Positions 42,115-52,375 of a stretch of 64,000 bases of DNA are shown here, piece by piece. Location of the stretch: NCBI GenBank assembly GCA_003283905.1, contig QBXA01000006.1:1-64000 (forward strand). Direction: 5' to 3'. Source of the DNA: Pelagibacteraceae bacterium AG-319-F18. GTDB taxonomy: Bacteria; Pseudomonadota; Alphaproteobacteria; Pelagibacterales; Pelagibacteraceae. The position numbers and the translations under genes were made by a program. Each line of letters opens with the position of its first letter. The first letter of the stretch is position 1. A model generated the notes under the pieces. The model searched no databases and was not told where the DNA came from. It worked only from the letters and a program-made list of their open reading frames with translations.

Positions 42115-42968
42115 TATAAATAATGCAATTCTTCCATTTGTTTTTTAAATGAGGTTTCAAGTTTTAGTCTTATTTTTTCATCTAAGAGTTTTCTCCAATC
42201 ATTTTGAGGTCCAAGATTAAAAAAGGGGATTTTTTTTCCTGTTGTATTGTTTGTTCTGCTTTCAATAAAACTTTTTTTTTTTTCTAAATTCCTCATATAA
42301 TTAAAACTTGTTGTATCTATTATGTTTTTAATCTTATCATGGTCTAGATTAAATTTAACTTCTCTTAGCCTATATATAAAGTCTAATATTTTTATTAATG
42401 TTGCTTCTGTGTTATTTAATAAATCTTCATATTTGATTAATAAATATTTTCCAGCTAACTTAAAAGATTTCCAACTGTCGTAGTTACTGCTCCATGAGCC
42501 CAAAAAAACTTTAGTTCTATCTGATTCATATTTGCTATCATAATTACCGCCATACTCTATAGAATTAACCATTCTTTCTGAGGCCTTCTCTACTGAAATA
42601 TTGAAATGATGAGCATAGGATGTGACTACATTTCTGGGATCTCTCACAATATAAATTGCTCCCAAAGAATTATTTAGATCTGTAAATGGATTATTATCAA
42701 TATTAAAAAGGTAACTATGTGTTTTTAAAAAGTTAATTGAATTTTTTTTATTTATAGATTCTTGTGCTTTAATATAATTTTTAATAACTTCTTTCTCATT
42801 TTTTATATCTATTCCTAATTTATGAAAAATGGAAGAACTCGGAAACTGAGTAATATTTTTAATTAGATTAAAGTTAAACAAGCCATCTTGAGTAAAAAAA
42901 TATGAGGAAAGTAGTGCCCTTATCAAAGTATTTCCACTTTTTGGATATGAGGCTAACCAAATAATCAT
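42114..42968 (-). CDS. Sulfotransferase domain protein (tandem paralogue)
   Basis: 'MIIWLASYPKSGNTLIRALLSS', 'YIVRDPRNVVTS', 'FFNLGPQNDWRKLLDEKIR'. Confidence 0.88.
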   Translation of the reverse strand: MIIWLASYPKSGNTLIRALLSSYFFTQDGLFNFNLIKNITQFPSSSIFHKLGIDIKNEKEVIKNYIKAQESINKKNSINFLKTHSYLFNIDNNPFTDLNNSLGAIYIVRDPRNVVTSYAHHFNISVEKASERMVNSIEYGGNYDSKYESDRTKVFLGSWSSNYDSWKSFKLAGKYLLIKYEDLLNNTEATLIKILDFIYRLREVKFNLDHDKIKNIIDTTSFNYMRNLEKKKSFIESRTNNTTGKKIPFFNLGPQNDWRKLLDEKIRLKLETSFKKQMEELHYL

Positions 42969-43384
42969 TTATTACTATTTTTTCTTAAATATATATAAAA
43001 AGCCCCAGCTCCTCCATTTTCTATTTTTGCATCTTTAATTTCATAAATAATATTCATCAAACTTCTGTTAGTAGATAAAAATTCTGGCACTGAATACTTT
43101 AAAATGCTTAAATCTTTCGATACATAAGGATCTTTTTCATTTTGAGAATGAAGACCTTTACCTGTTACTACTATTAATTTTTTTACCCCATCTAGGTAGG
43201 ATTTTTTTATAAAATCCTCTATGACCTTATTAGCTTGTTCGAGAGTATATCCATGCAAATCAATTGATCTTATTTTTGATGGTGTTTTTTTATTTAAATT
43301 TATATCTTTATTGGGTAATTTTTCATCACTAGAAATAAAATTTTCCCAATCTTTTTTATCTTTTTTTGAAATATTATTTGTCAA
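42965..43384 (-). CDS. Smr/MutS2-type domain protein
   Basis: 'IDLHGYTLEQANKVIEDFIKKSYLDGVKKLIVVTGKGLHS'. Confidence 0.9.
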   Translation of the reverse strand: MTNNISKKDKKDWENFISSDEKLPNKDINLNKKTPSKIRSIDLHGYTLEQANKVIEDFIKKSYLDGVKKLIVVTGKGLHSQNEKDPYVSKDLSILKYSVPEFLSTNRSLMNIIYEIKDAKIENGGAGAFYIYLRKNSNK

Positions 43385-43981
43385 TTAAGTTAAGGTATTA
43401 ACTAATTGCCAATTTGGATTGGCAGAGGTTGTGTCTCTTGAAAACACCCAGGTATCATAAATTTTCTTAATTTTTTTGGGATCACCTGATATGATTTTTT
43501 TTTCTTTATCTTTAATGCATGTTATTACTTCTGCAATAAAATCTACAGTAACTTTTAAAATCTTATCTATTTTTTTATGTTCCTTTATAACTGCAGAATT
43601 TATTCCTATAAAAGTTATTTCAGCATAATGGCCTCTATCACTTCTCTCTTTCAAGGCTTCATTGAATTGATTATAAATTTCTTTATTAAGTAAAGGTTTA
43701 CTAGTTGTTAATTTATTGTCGTTATCACTAAAATCAGTAATTATTGTTTCATAAGCAATTTTTGCACCCTTTAAAAATTCTTTTTGCGCCTCATCATCAA
43801 AAACCTCGTTAGTTTTAGGTTTTTGATTAACCACAGCTTCTTTTAAAATTTTATCAAATTGTGTTGGTTCTTTTCCGTCAAATCCACTTCTTTTTCCTAA
43901 TATTCCTCTAAGTCTTAAAAAAATAAACCCAGCAATCATTGCTAAAAGAATTATATCAATGTATTCGAAACTGTAACTCAT
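43385..43981 (-). CDS. Tim44/TimA family membrane protein
   Basis: 'IILLAMIAGFIFLRLRGILGKRSG', 'GDPKKIKKIYDTWVFSRDTTSANPNWQLVNT'; start taken at MSYSFEYI. Confidence 0.87.
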   Translation of the reverse strand: MSYSFEYIDIILLAMIAGFIFLRLRGILGKRSGFDGKEPTQFDKILKEAVVNQKPKTNEVFDDEAQKEFLKGAKIAYETIITDFSDNDNKLTTSKPLLNKEIYNQFNEALKERSDRGHYAEITFIGINSAVIKEHKKIDKILKVTVDFIAEVITCIKDKEKKIISGDPKKIKKIYDTWVFSRDTTSANPNWQLVNTLT

Positions 43982-44039
43982 GTAGTTATAGTAATTACTA
44001 TGTTGATTAATTTCAACTAGCAATTTAGATTACGGACAA

Positions 44040-44465
44040 ATGAACTCAATTCTTTTATTAATAATTATAATCCCTGCCATAGAAATTTTTCTTTTTATCA
44101 AAATAGGATCCCAAATTGGTGCTATTACTACGGTTTTGCTAATATTCATCACTGCAGTCGTTGGCGTTTACTATGCAAAATATGAAGGTTTAAATACTCT
44201 TAAAGCTGGATTTGTTCAACTAAGCAAAAATGAATCTCCTACTTATGAAATGATATCCGGTGCCGCAATTGCTTTTGCAGCATTACTTTTAATTATCCCT
44301 GGATTTGCAACAGACATTTTGGGTTTTTTATTAGTATTTCCAATAACAAGAAAATTAATTTTTAGTAAATTTGCTAAAAAATTTAAAAACACTAAAACTG
44401 AAAAAAACAATTTTATTGATGGAAACTTTGAAGATATAGAGGATGAGAATGACAAAAAATTATAA
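44040..44465 (+). CDS. fxsA: FxsA family protein
   Basis: 'IIPAIEIFLFIKIGSQIGAITTVLLIFITAVVGVYYAKYEG', 'IPGFATDILGFLLVFP'. Confidence 0.9.
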   Translation: MNSILLLIIIIPAIEIFLFIKIGSQIGAITTVLLIFITAVVGVYYAKYEGLNTLKAGFVQLSKNESPTYEMISGAAIAFAALLLIIPGFATDILGFLLVFPITRKLIFSKFAKKFKNTKTEKNNFIDGNFEDIEDENDKKL

Positions 44466-44871
44466 AATTTTAGGAAAATATATAAAAGATGTATCGGGGG
44501 AAACACCTGATATCGAAACTTATATTTTTGTAAAAGATCAAATTTCAAAATATCAACTTAACATAGACATAACTTCAAAACCCTTAAAAAATAAAATGAT
44601 AGAAATTGAAACCTTATTGAAGTTTGCAGACAACGAAGAAAGTAAAAAAAAATCATACTTTGAAATAAATTTTGCAACAATTGTAAAAATTGATGATGAA
44701 ATTAAAGAAAAGAAAGAATTGGAAAAAATTATTTTATGTGACGTTCAAATAGAAATTTATCCTGACCTAGAAAAATCTTTGTTAGATCTGCTACACAATT
44801 CAGGATATTCTAGTATTAAATTTGAAAAAAAAATAAATTTTGAAGAGCTTTACAACCAAAGATTAAATTAA
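44443..44871 (+). CDS. secB: Divergent protein-export chaperone SecB
   Basis: 'ILGKYIKDVSGETPDIETYIF' plus its fxsA/dnaQ neighbourhood; divergent overall. Confidence 0.72.
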   Translation: MRMTKNYKILGKYIKDVSGETPDIETYIFVKDQISKYQLNIDITSKPLKNKMIEIETLLKFADNEESKKKSYFEINFATIVKIDDEIKEKKELEKIILCDVQIEIYPDLEKSLLDLLHNSGYSSIKFEKKINFEELYNQRLN

Positions 44872-45530
44872 TAAAAATTTTTCTTTAAATTATTTTTTAA
44901 ATATTCTTTATGGTTTTTTAATTCTTGGGATGTTGGAGTTACTATCTTTTTAAAATAAGCAACACTAAATTGTTGTTTTTCTGTAATATCATTTTCTTGA
45001 TTTTGAAAGTCCAAAGTTGGTTCTTTCTGATCAATTAGATTTATATAAACCTTTACTAATAAATTACAGTCAACTAAAGCTGTATGTTGAGTTCTTTTTG
45101 AATTGTCAATCCTATATCTTTTACAAAGTGCGTCCAAACTAACTGATGATCCTGGAAATTTATCTCTAGCTAAAGTTAAAGTATCTATTACTACATTATT
45201 AATTTTTTTTTTTCCGAGCAAAGACAATTCATTATTTAAATGCCCCAAATCAAATTCTGCATTATGAATTATAAGTCTTTTATCTTTAATAAATTCTAAA
45301 AATTGTTCACCAATATCACTAAATTTTTTTTGGGAAGCTAAAAAATCATCAGTGTATCCATGAACTTCAAGGGCCTTTTCTGATACTTTTCTTTCTGGAT
45401 TTAAGTAACAATGAAATTTATTTTTTGTTGGGATTAAGTTGTCCAATTCGATACAGCCTATCTCAACAATTCTGTGTCCTTCTTTGATTGAAATTCCGGT
45501 TGTTTCTGTATCTAGAACTACTTCTTTCAT
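44868..45530 (-). CDS. dnaQ: DNA polymerase III subunit epsilon
   Basis: 'EVVLDTETTGISIKEGHRIVEIGCIEL', 'IIHNAEFDLGHLN'. Confidence 0.95.
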   Translation of the reverse strand: MKEVVLDTETTGISIKEGHRIVEIGCIELDNLIPTKNKFHCYLNPERKVSEKALEVHGYTDDFLASQKKFSDIGEQFLEFIKDKRLIIHNAEFDLGHLNNELSLLGKKKINNVVIDTLTLARDKFPGSSVSLDALCKRYRIDNSKRTQHTALVDCNLLVKVYINLIDQKEPTLDFQNQENDITEKQQFSVAYFKKIVTPTSQELKNHKEYLKNNLKKNFY

Positions 45531-46100
45531 TTATCCAATTTCTTTTAAGATTCTTTTTATACCATCATTGACTGTTTTTTTTGTAAAATTATTTTTAACA
45601 ATAAAGTGGGATTTTTTCCTTTTATAACTAATTGGTAGTTGTATCGATTTAAATTTTTTGAAAAGTTTTTGATTAAAGTTTTTTCTTTTTTTTAAATTTT
45701 TTAAAATAGATAATTTATTAGATTGTACATAAACTAATAAATCTTTTTTTTTATTAATTTTATTTTCTAATAAAAGCGGAATATCCAAAATTACAATTTT
45801 TCTTTTTTTGTTTTTTTTTAAAAAATTATTCAATTTTTTTCTTATTTCAGCGTGAACAATTTTAATTATTTTATTTAAATTATTTTTATTAGCTAAAATT
45901 GCATTAGAAATTTCTGTTTTTTCTATTGGAAATGAATGAATATATTTTGGTAATTTTGTTTTTAACTTATTAAAAATATTTTTATTTTGTTTGTATAATC
46001 TGGCAACCTCATAATCAGCATTAAATACTGGGTAGCCAAAGTTTTGTGCCACGAAGCTCTTACCAGAACCTATATCGCCTAAAATTCCAATTTTAATCAT
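45531..46100 (-). CDS. coaE: Dephospho-CoA kinase
   Basis: 'IKIGILGDIGSGKSFVAQNFGYPVFNAD'. Confidence 0.9.
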   Translation of the reverse strand: MIKIGILGDIGSGKSFVAQNFGYPVFNADYEVARLYKQNKNIFNKLKTKLPKYIHSFPIEKTEISNAILANKNNLNKIIKIVHAEIRKKLNNFLKKNKKRKIVILDIPLLLENKINKKKDLLVYVQSNKLSILKNLKKRKNFNQKLFKKFKSIQLPISYKRKKSHFIVKNNFTKKTVNDGIKRILKEIG

Positions 46101-46891
46101 TAATCTAAAAGTTTAATTACGTTTTCATTAACATCGGGTTCTAGTCCATGCCAAATATTAAAAGCTGAAAGAGCCTGATAAATAAACATTAATTTGCCAT
46201 TTAAAGTTATATTGCCTAAGCTTTGCCCGGTTTTTAAAAAATTTGTTTCTCTAGGATTATAAATAACATCATAAAAAAATCTGTTTTTGGAAATTGAAGA
46301 AAAATCGAGATTTATGTTGTCCTCTTTTTTTAAACCTATACTTGTAGCATTAATAATCATATCAAAATTCGGAACCTCGCCCCATTCTATTATTTCTATA
46401 TTTTTAAAAATTGTTTTTAAATTCTCTGCCTTCTCTTTTGTTCTATTGCTTATTTTAATTTTAGATATTTTCATTTTGTTTAAAGCAAAAATTATTGATG
46501 GAACTACTCCCCCGGCTCCTAATATTAAAACTTCTTTATTGGAAAGATTATATTTTGATTTTTTAATACTGGTTTCGAAGCCGAATATATCTGTATTGTG
46601 CCCTATTACTCTGTTGTCTTTTAAATAAATGGTGTTAACTGATTGGGTGCTTTCAGCTTCAATGCTCAATTCATCTAAAAAGGGTATAATAGCTTTTTTG
46701 AATGGCACGGTAACATTAATACCATTAATTTTTTTTTCTTTAACTTGTAAAATAAGTTGCCCTAATTCATCTTTGTTTAATTTTTGCTTTTCATAAATCG
46801 CATCAATACTATTATTATTAATCCAGTAATTATGTAATATTGGCGATAATGAGTGTTCAATAGGATTCCCTATTACTAAAAATTTTTTCAT
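46100..46891 (-). CDS. aroE: Shikimate dehydrogenase
   Basis: 'FLVIGNPIEHSLSPILHNYW', 'GINVTVPFKKA', 'LILGAGGVVPSI'. Confidence 0.94.
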   Translation of the reverse strand: MKKFLVIGNPIEHSLSPILHNYWINNNSIDAIYEKQKLNKDELGQLILQVKEKKINGINVTVPFKKAIIPFLDELSIEAESTQSVNTIYLKDNRVIGHNTDIFGFETSIKKSKYNLSNKEVLILGAGGVVPSIIFALNKMKISKIKISNRTKEKAENLKTIFKNIEIIEWGEVPNFDMIINATSIGLKKEDNINLDFSSISKNRFFYDVIYNPRETNFLKTGQSLGNITLNGKLMFIYQALSAFNIWHGLEPDVNENVIKLLD

Positions 46892-47475
46892 TGGTAATTT
46901 TTTAAATATTCCTTAATTTTAAAAACAGGTAGTCCCATTATAGTATTTTCATCTCCTTTAATGTTCAAAAATAGATTTCTTCCCTCGCCTTCTATTTGAT
47001 AAACATTATAAGCATATAAAGCTTCGTCTGGTATTTTCGATAAATAAAGTTTTAAGTCATCATCTATGAAATTTTTCATTGTTAATTCAGCTTTATCTGT
47101 ATAATTCCAAATCATAGAACCATTTTTTGAAATACACACGGAACTTATCATATGGTGTGTTTTTCCATTTAGTTTCTTTAAAATCTTTAAAGCTTCCTCT
47201 CTACTTTCGGGTTTTGATATTAGCTCGCCATTTAAATCAATTACACTGTCGGCACCTAAAACTATTTGGTCTCTTTCACTTAAACTAACTTTATTAGCTT
47301 TTAATTCTGCTAAATTTTTTGAAATAATTTCTGATGTAGCCGACTCATTGATAAGACTTTCTTTAATTATTTCTTCATCAACATTTGATGGTTTAACTTT
47401 GCAAAATATATTGTGTTTATCTAATATTTCTTTTCTTACTTTACTTTTAGAAGCAAGAATAATTTTATTTAACAT
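46888..47475 (-). CDS. maf: Maf family nucleotide pyrophosphatase
   Basis: 'KIILASKSKVRKEIL', 'IVLGADSVIDLNGEL'. Confidence 0.9.
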   Translation of the reverse strand: MLNKIILASKSKVRKEILDKHNIFCKVKPSNVDEEIIKESLINESATSEIISKNLAELKANKVSLSERDQIVLGADSVIDLNGELISKPESREEALKILKKLNGKTHHMISSVCISKNGSMIWNYTDKAELTMKNFIDDDLKLYLSKIPDEALYAYNVYQIEGEGRNLFLNIKGDENTIMGLPVFKIKEYLKNYQ

Positions 47476-48292
47476 TGTTTGAATATATTTCGTGTATTTT
47501 TATAATGGATGCTGCTGTTTCTTCAACTGATTTTCTTGTGACATCAATTGATGGCCATTTATATTTTTGAAAAGTTTTTTTTGCTTTTATAATTTCCTTT
47601 TTAATATTTTCTATATTTGTATATTTAATGTTTTCAGTTTCTTTTAAAGTGTTCATTCTATTTTTTCTTAACTCAACTAAGCGCTCTGGTTCAGTATTTA
47701 AACCCACAACACAAGTTAATTGTGGATTGTCTCTAAGTTTTTTTGGTAAAGAATTTTCATTTACAAGAGGTATATTTGAGATTTTAAAGCCTTTGTTTGA
47801 AAGATAAATTGATGTAGGTGTTTTGCTTGTTCTGCTAACACCTATTAAAATAATATCCGACTTTTCTATATCATTTACTAAATTTCCATCATCGTGGTTC
47901 ATTGTAAATTGTATAGCTTCAATTTTTTTATAATATTCTTCATTGAGCACATATTGGCCACTAGGTTCATGAGATGCTTTTTGATTAAGAATTTTAGAAA
48001 AATTTAAGATTAAATTTCCAAGCACACCAAAACAAGGGATTTTTTTTTTATTACTTACATTGGTTAAATATTTGGCTAAATTGTTATCCACAATTGTATA
48101 TAAAATAACTGAATTTTCATTTTTTTTTGCATTTGTTAAAATTTTAAAAATTTGATTTTCAGTTCTAGTAAAAGAATAAGAATGAACCTTATATTCAATA
48201 TTTTTAAACTGAGCTTTTAATGCTAAAAATATTCTATCAAGAGTTTCACCAGTTGAATCTGATATAAGATAAATTTGATATGTATTATTCAT
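47465..48292 (-). CDS. Pyruvate, water dikinase / PPDK regulatory protein (kinase-pyrophosphorylase, DUF299)
   Basis: 'IYLISDSTGETLDRIFLALKAQF', 'IILIGVSRTSKTPTSIYLSNKGFKISNIPLV'. Confidence 0.93.
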   Translation of the reverse strand: MNNTYQIYLISDSTGETLDRIFLALKAQFKNIEYKVHSYSFTRTENQIFKILTNAKKNENSVILYTIVDNNLAKYLTNVSNKKKIPCFGVLGNLILNFSKILNQKASHEPSGQYVLNEEYYKKIEAIQFTMNHDDGNLVNDIEKSDIILIGVSRTSKTPTSIYLSNKGFKISNIPLVNENSLPKKLRDNPQLTCVVGLNTEPERLVELRKNRMNTLKETENIKYTNIENIKKEIIKAKKTFQKYKWPSIDVTRKSVEETAASIIKIHEIYSNNVK

Positions 48293-48563
48293 GAATAAGT
48301 TGATAATAAATTTGTATTATTTTAATAAAATTACTCAATTTAAATATTGGTTAATTACTATTGTAAAATAAGGGTTTTATTAACATTAATAAACATATGA
48401 ACAAAATTATACAATATATTGAATAAAAATTTAAAAAGCTTCAATTTAAACAATTTTATTTATTAATAATTGTTATTAAGCTGTTAATAAAGTGTTAAAA
48501 AATATTTATCATCAATATTCACATTACATAATACTAATATAATAAATAATATATTAATTTAAT
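48293..48563. other. oriC: Candidate chromosomal replication origin (oriC)
   Basis: Very AT-rich, long for this genome, divergent interval between PPSR and hemE (the syntenic oriC position in Caulobacter); inverted TTATTAACA 9-mers at 48377-48385 and 48482-48490. Confidence 0.65.
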
Positions 48564-49565
48564 ATGAACCCCCTACATCAAGTAATTGTAAATAAAGATA
48601 CAAAGATAAATCCAATTTGGATAATGAGACAAGCAGGAAGATATTTACCAGAGTTTAGAGAAATAAGAAAATCAAATCCAGATTTTATTAATCTATGCTT
48701 GAATGAGAGTTTATCATCAGAAATAACTTTACAGCCTTTAAAAAGATTTAATTTAGATGCTGCTATAATTTTCTCAGATATTCTAATGTTACCATATGGT
48801 CTAAATCAAAAAGTTGAGTTTGAAAAAGGTTTTGGGCCAAAACTTGGAGAGGTGAACATAGATGAAATGTCAAAGAAAGATGAAATTGATTTTGTTAAAA
48901 AATTATATCCAGTTTACAAAGCGATTAAAAAAGTAAGCAATGATAATATTACTAAAAATAAAAACACAATTGGGTTTGTTGGTGCTCCTTGGACGTTATT
49001 AGTTTATATGATTAATCAACAGTCACCTAAAAAGAATTTAAAAAAAGATTTTTTTAAAAATGATTTTTTAATTAATAGAATTTTATTAATTTTGGATAAA
49101 TTTTTAAAAGTACATATTAAAAACCAGATTGATAATGGTGCAAATGTAATACAAATATTTGATAGTTGGGCAGGTTTATTAGAAGAAAAAGATTTACCAA
49201 ACTATGTTTATTCACCCACTCTTAACTTGGTTAATTATGTTAGATCTTTAAATACGCCTGTTATTTGTTTTCCTAGAGAAATTAAAAATTATAAGGAGTT
49301 TTGTGATATTGTAAAACCAGATGCGGTGAGTATTGATTATAATGTTAACCCAAAAAAAATTTTGAGTGATATAAAAATTCCAATTCAAGGGGGGCTTGAT
49401 CCAAAAATACTACTCTCAGACAAAGAAACATTAAAAAAAGAAATAACAAAATATTTAGATATTTTTAAGGATCATCCTTATATTTTTAATTTAGGGCACG
49501 GAGTTTTGCCTGAGACAGATCCCAATATGTTTGAATATTTAGTAAACACAGTAAAAAATTATTAA
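48564..49565 (+). CDS. hemE: Uroporphyrinogen decarboxylase
   Basis: 'PIWIMRQAGRYLPEFREIR', 'FVGAPWTLLVYMI', 'NLGHGVLPETDP'. Confidence 0.97.
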   Translation: MNPLHQVIVNKDTKINPIWIMRQAGRYLPEFREIRKSNPDFINLCLNESLSSEITLQPLKRFNLDAAIIFSDILMLPYGLNQKVEFEKGFGPKLGEVNIDEMSKKDEIDFVKKLYPVYKAIKKVSNDNITKNKNTIGFVGAPWTLLVYMINQQSPKKNLKKDFFKNDFLINRILLILDKFLKVHIKNQIDNGANVIQIFDSWAGLLEEKDLPNYVYSPTLNLVNYVRSLNTPVICFPREIKNYKEFCDIVKPDAVSIDYNVNPKKILSDIKIPIQGGLDPKILLSDKETLKKEITKYLDIFKDHPYIFNLGHGVLPETDPNMFEYLVNTVKNY

Positions 49566-50599
49566 TGAAAAAGGCTGTAATTCTTTTTAATTTAGGAGGC
49601 CCCGATAAATTGGAAAATGTTGAACCATTTTTGTTTAATTTATTCAACGACCCAGCAATATTAAATTTACCTACTTTTCTTAGACATCCTTTGGCCAAGT
49701 TAATTTCTAACAAAAGGGCACCAACCGCTAAAAAGATATACCAAGAGATTGGTGGATCATCACCTATTTTAAAACTAACTGAAGAACAATCGAAAGCTTT
49801 AGAATTAAAACTTAATAATCAAGATCAAACATCTGAGTATAAATGTTTTGTCGTTATGCGATGCTGGCATCCAAGAGCAGAAGAAGTTGTTAAAAATGTA
49901 AGAAATTTTAATCCTGATGAAATTATATTGATGCCTTTATACCCACAATATTCTGCAGCAACATCAGGATCATCAATAAAAGAATGGAAAGATATTTGTA
50001 AAAAAAATAATCTTAAAATTAAAACAAGCACAATTTGTTGTTATCCTACCGATGAAAATTTTGTTTTGGCACACAAAAAAGAAATAATTAAAAAAATAAG
50101 TAATTTAGAAAATTTCAAATTAATATTTTCAGCACACGGTTTACCTGAAAAAAATATAAAAAAAGGAGATCCCTATCAGTGGCAGGTAGAACAATCAGTT
50201 GATAAAATTGTTAAATCTTTAGATATTAAAGATCTAGATTGGATATTAAGCTATCAAAGTCGTGTTGGACCTTTGAAATGGATTGGTCCATCTACTGAAG
50301 ACATAATTGTGGAGAATTCAAAATTAGGCAAACATATTGTCTTGGTCCCTATAGCATTTGTATCAGAACATTCAGAAACTCTAGTTGAATTAGATATAGA
50401 GTATAAAGAGTTGGCTGATAAAAATGGATGTAAAAATTATACAAGAGTGCCAGCCTTAGGTACGAATGAAAATTATATAGAGTCAATGTCTAATTTAATA
50501 ATTAAAAAACAAGATTATAATTTTAATGGAGAACTTTTTCCTCCAAAGATACAATGCCCCAACCAATTTATTAAATGTCCATGTTTAAATTATGAATAG
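49565..50599 (+). CDS. hemH: Ferrochelatase
   Basis: 'AVILFNLGGPDKLENVEPFLFNLFNDP', 'IFSAHGLPEKNIKKGDPY'. Confidence 0.95.
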   Translation: MKKAVILFNLGGPDKLENVEPFLFNLFNDPAILNLPTFLRHPLAKLISNKRAPTAKKIYQEIGGSSPILKLTEEQSKALELKLNNQDQTSEYKCFVVMRCWHPRAEEVVKNVRNFNPDEIILMPLYPQYSAATSGSSIKEWKDICKKNNLKIKTSTICCYPTDENFVLAHKKEIIKKISNLENFKLIFSAHGLPEKNIKKGDPYQWQVEQSVDKIVKSLDIKDLDWILSYQSRVGPLKWIGPSTEDIIVENSKLGKHIVLVPIAFVSEHSETLVELDIEYKELADKNGCKNYTRVPALGTNENYIESMSNLIIKKQDYNFNGELFPPKIQCPNQFIKCPCLNYE

Positions 50600-51026
50600 T
50601 TATTTATTATTTAAAAGTTTACATCTGATAGCTGTTATTTCATGGATGGCTGGTCTTTTGTATCTTCCGAGAATTTTTGTTTATCACGTTGAGAATAAAG
50701 AAAAAAAAGAGGCTACAGATATATTTGAGGTGATGGAAAAAAGGCTTTTCTTTTACATCATGCGTCCAGCGATGATTTTTACTTGGATTTTTGGTTTAAT
50801 CTTAATTTACTTAAATGGAATAGAAATATTTTCTCAGTTATGGATGCAAATAAAAATAGTTTTGGTTATTTTATTATCGGCTTATAATGATTATCTCGGA
50901 AAATGCCTCGTATCTTTAAAAAATAATTCCAATACTAGATCTTCAAAATTCTTTAGAATAATTAACGAAGTCCCAACAATAATGCTAATTTTTATTGTTT
51001 TTTTAGTTATTTTTAAGCCAATCTAG
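50592..51026 (+). CDS. hemJ: Protoporphyrinogen oxidase HemJ
   Basis: 'LFKSLHLIAVISWMAGLLYLPRIFVYH'. Confidence 0.9.
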   Translation: MNSYLLFKSLHLIAVISWMAGLLYLPRIFVYHVENKEKKEATDIFEVMEKRLFFYIMRPAMIFTWIFGLILIYLNGIEIFSQLWMQIKIVLVILLSAYNDYLGKCLVSLKNNSNTRSSKFFRIINEVPTIMLIFIVFLVIFKPI

Positions 51027-51091
51027 GGTTGAAATAATAAATGTAGCATATATATTAGATATATCTTTTCAGTCCTTAAAAAATTTAAATC

Positions 51092-52360
51092 ATGAACATC
51101 CAAGAGTTAAAATTAAAATCGTCCGAACAGCTTATTACTCAAGCCGAAGAACTTGGTATTGAGAATGCTAGTACATTAAGAAAACAAGAAATTCTTTTTG
51201 CTATTTTAAAAAAAGTTGCAGAAAAAGAGGAAATCACTGGAGCAGGTGTCTTACAGTTATTACAAGATGGATTTGGTTTTTTAAGAGCAATGGAATCAAA
51301 CTATTTGCCAGGACCAGATGATATTTATGTTAGCCCAAGTCAAATTAGAAAATTCGGTTTAAGAACGGGAGATACTGTTGAGGGACCAGTCAGAGCCCCT
51401 AAAGAAGGAGAAAGATATTTTGCTTTACTTCAAGTTAGTAAAATTAATTTTGAAGAACCAGAAAAAGCAAGACATAAAATTGCATTTGATAACTTAACAC
51501 CTCTTTATCCAGATAAGCAGTTAGTCATGGAAGTTGAGACAACAAAAGTAGAAAAAAAACCAGATTTAACACCTAGATTAATTGATCTTGTAAGCCCAAT
51601 TGGCAAAGGACAAAGATCTATTATTATTTCGCCACCAAAAGCTGGTAAAACAATGATATTACAAAGTATTGCAAATTCTATCGCAAAAAATTATCCCGAA
51701 TGTTACTTGATTGTTTTGTTAATTGATGAGCGTCCTGAAGAAGTTACTGACATGCAAAGAACAGTAAAAGGTGAAGTAATTAGTTCTACTTTTGATGAGC
51801 CAGCACAGCGGCACGTTGCTGTTGCTGAGATGGTAATTGAAAAAGCAAAAAGATTAACTGAGCATAAAAAAGATGTTGTTATATTATTAGACTCAATCAC
51901 AAGATTGGGAAGAGCTTATAACGCTGTTATTCCAAGTTCAGGAAAAGTTTTAACTGGTGGAGTTGATGCGAACGCTCTTCAAAGACCCAAAAGATTTTTT
52001 GGAGCTGCAAGAAATATTGAAGAAGGTGGATCTTTAACAATTATCTCAACTGCCTTGATCGATACCGGTAGTAGAATGGACGAAGTAATCTTCGAAGAAT
52101 TTAAGGGAACGGGAAATAGTGAGACAGTTCTTGACAGAAAAATAGCTGATAAAAGAATTTATCCAGCAATTGATATAACAAAGTCTGGAACAAGAAGAGA
52201 AGAATTGTTATTCGATAAAAACGATCTGCAAAAAATGAATGTCCTTAGAAGAATAATTGCCCCAATGGGAACAATGGACGCAATTGAATTCATTAATTCA
52301 AAATTAAAAGATACAAAAAATAATACTGAGTTTTTCAACTCAATGAATAAACCAGCTTAA
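51092..52360 (+). CDS. rho: Transcription termination factor Rho
   Basis: '[15 protein letters not shown]', '[24 protein letters not shown]'. Confidence 0.98.
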   Translation: MNIQELKLKSSEQLITQAEELGIENASTLRKQEILFAILKKVAEKEEITGAGVLQLLQDGFGFLRAMESNYLPGPDDIYVSPSQIRKFGLRTGDTVEGPVRAPKEGERYFALLQVSKINFEEPEKARHKIAFDNLTPLYPDKQLVMEVETTKVEKKPDLTPRLIDLVSPIGKGQRSIIISPPKAGKTMILQSIANSIAKNYPECYLIVLLIDERPEEVTDMQRTVKGEVISSTFDEPAQRHVAVAEMVIEKAKRLTEHKKDVVILLDSITRLGRAYNAVIPSSGKVLTGGVDANALQRPKRFFGAARNIEEGGSLTIISTALIDTGSRMDEVIFEEFKGTGNSETVLDRKIADKRIYPAIDITKSGTRREELLFDKNDLQKMNVLRRIIAPMGTMDAIEFINSKLKDTKNNTEFFNSMNKPA

Positions 52361-52375
52361 GTTATAATAATTTTA

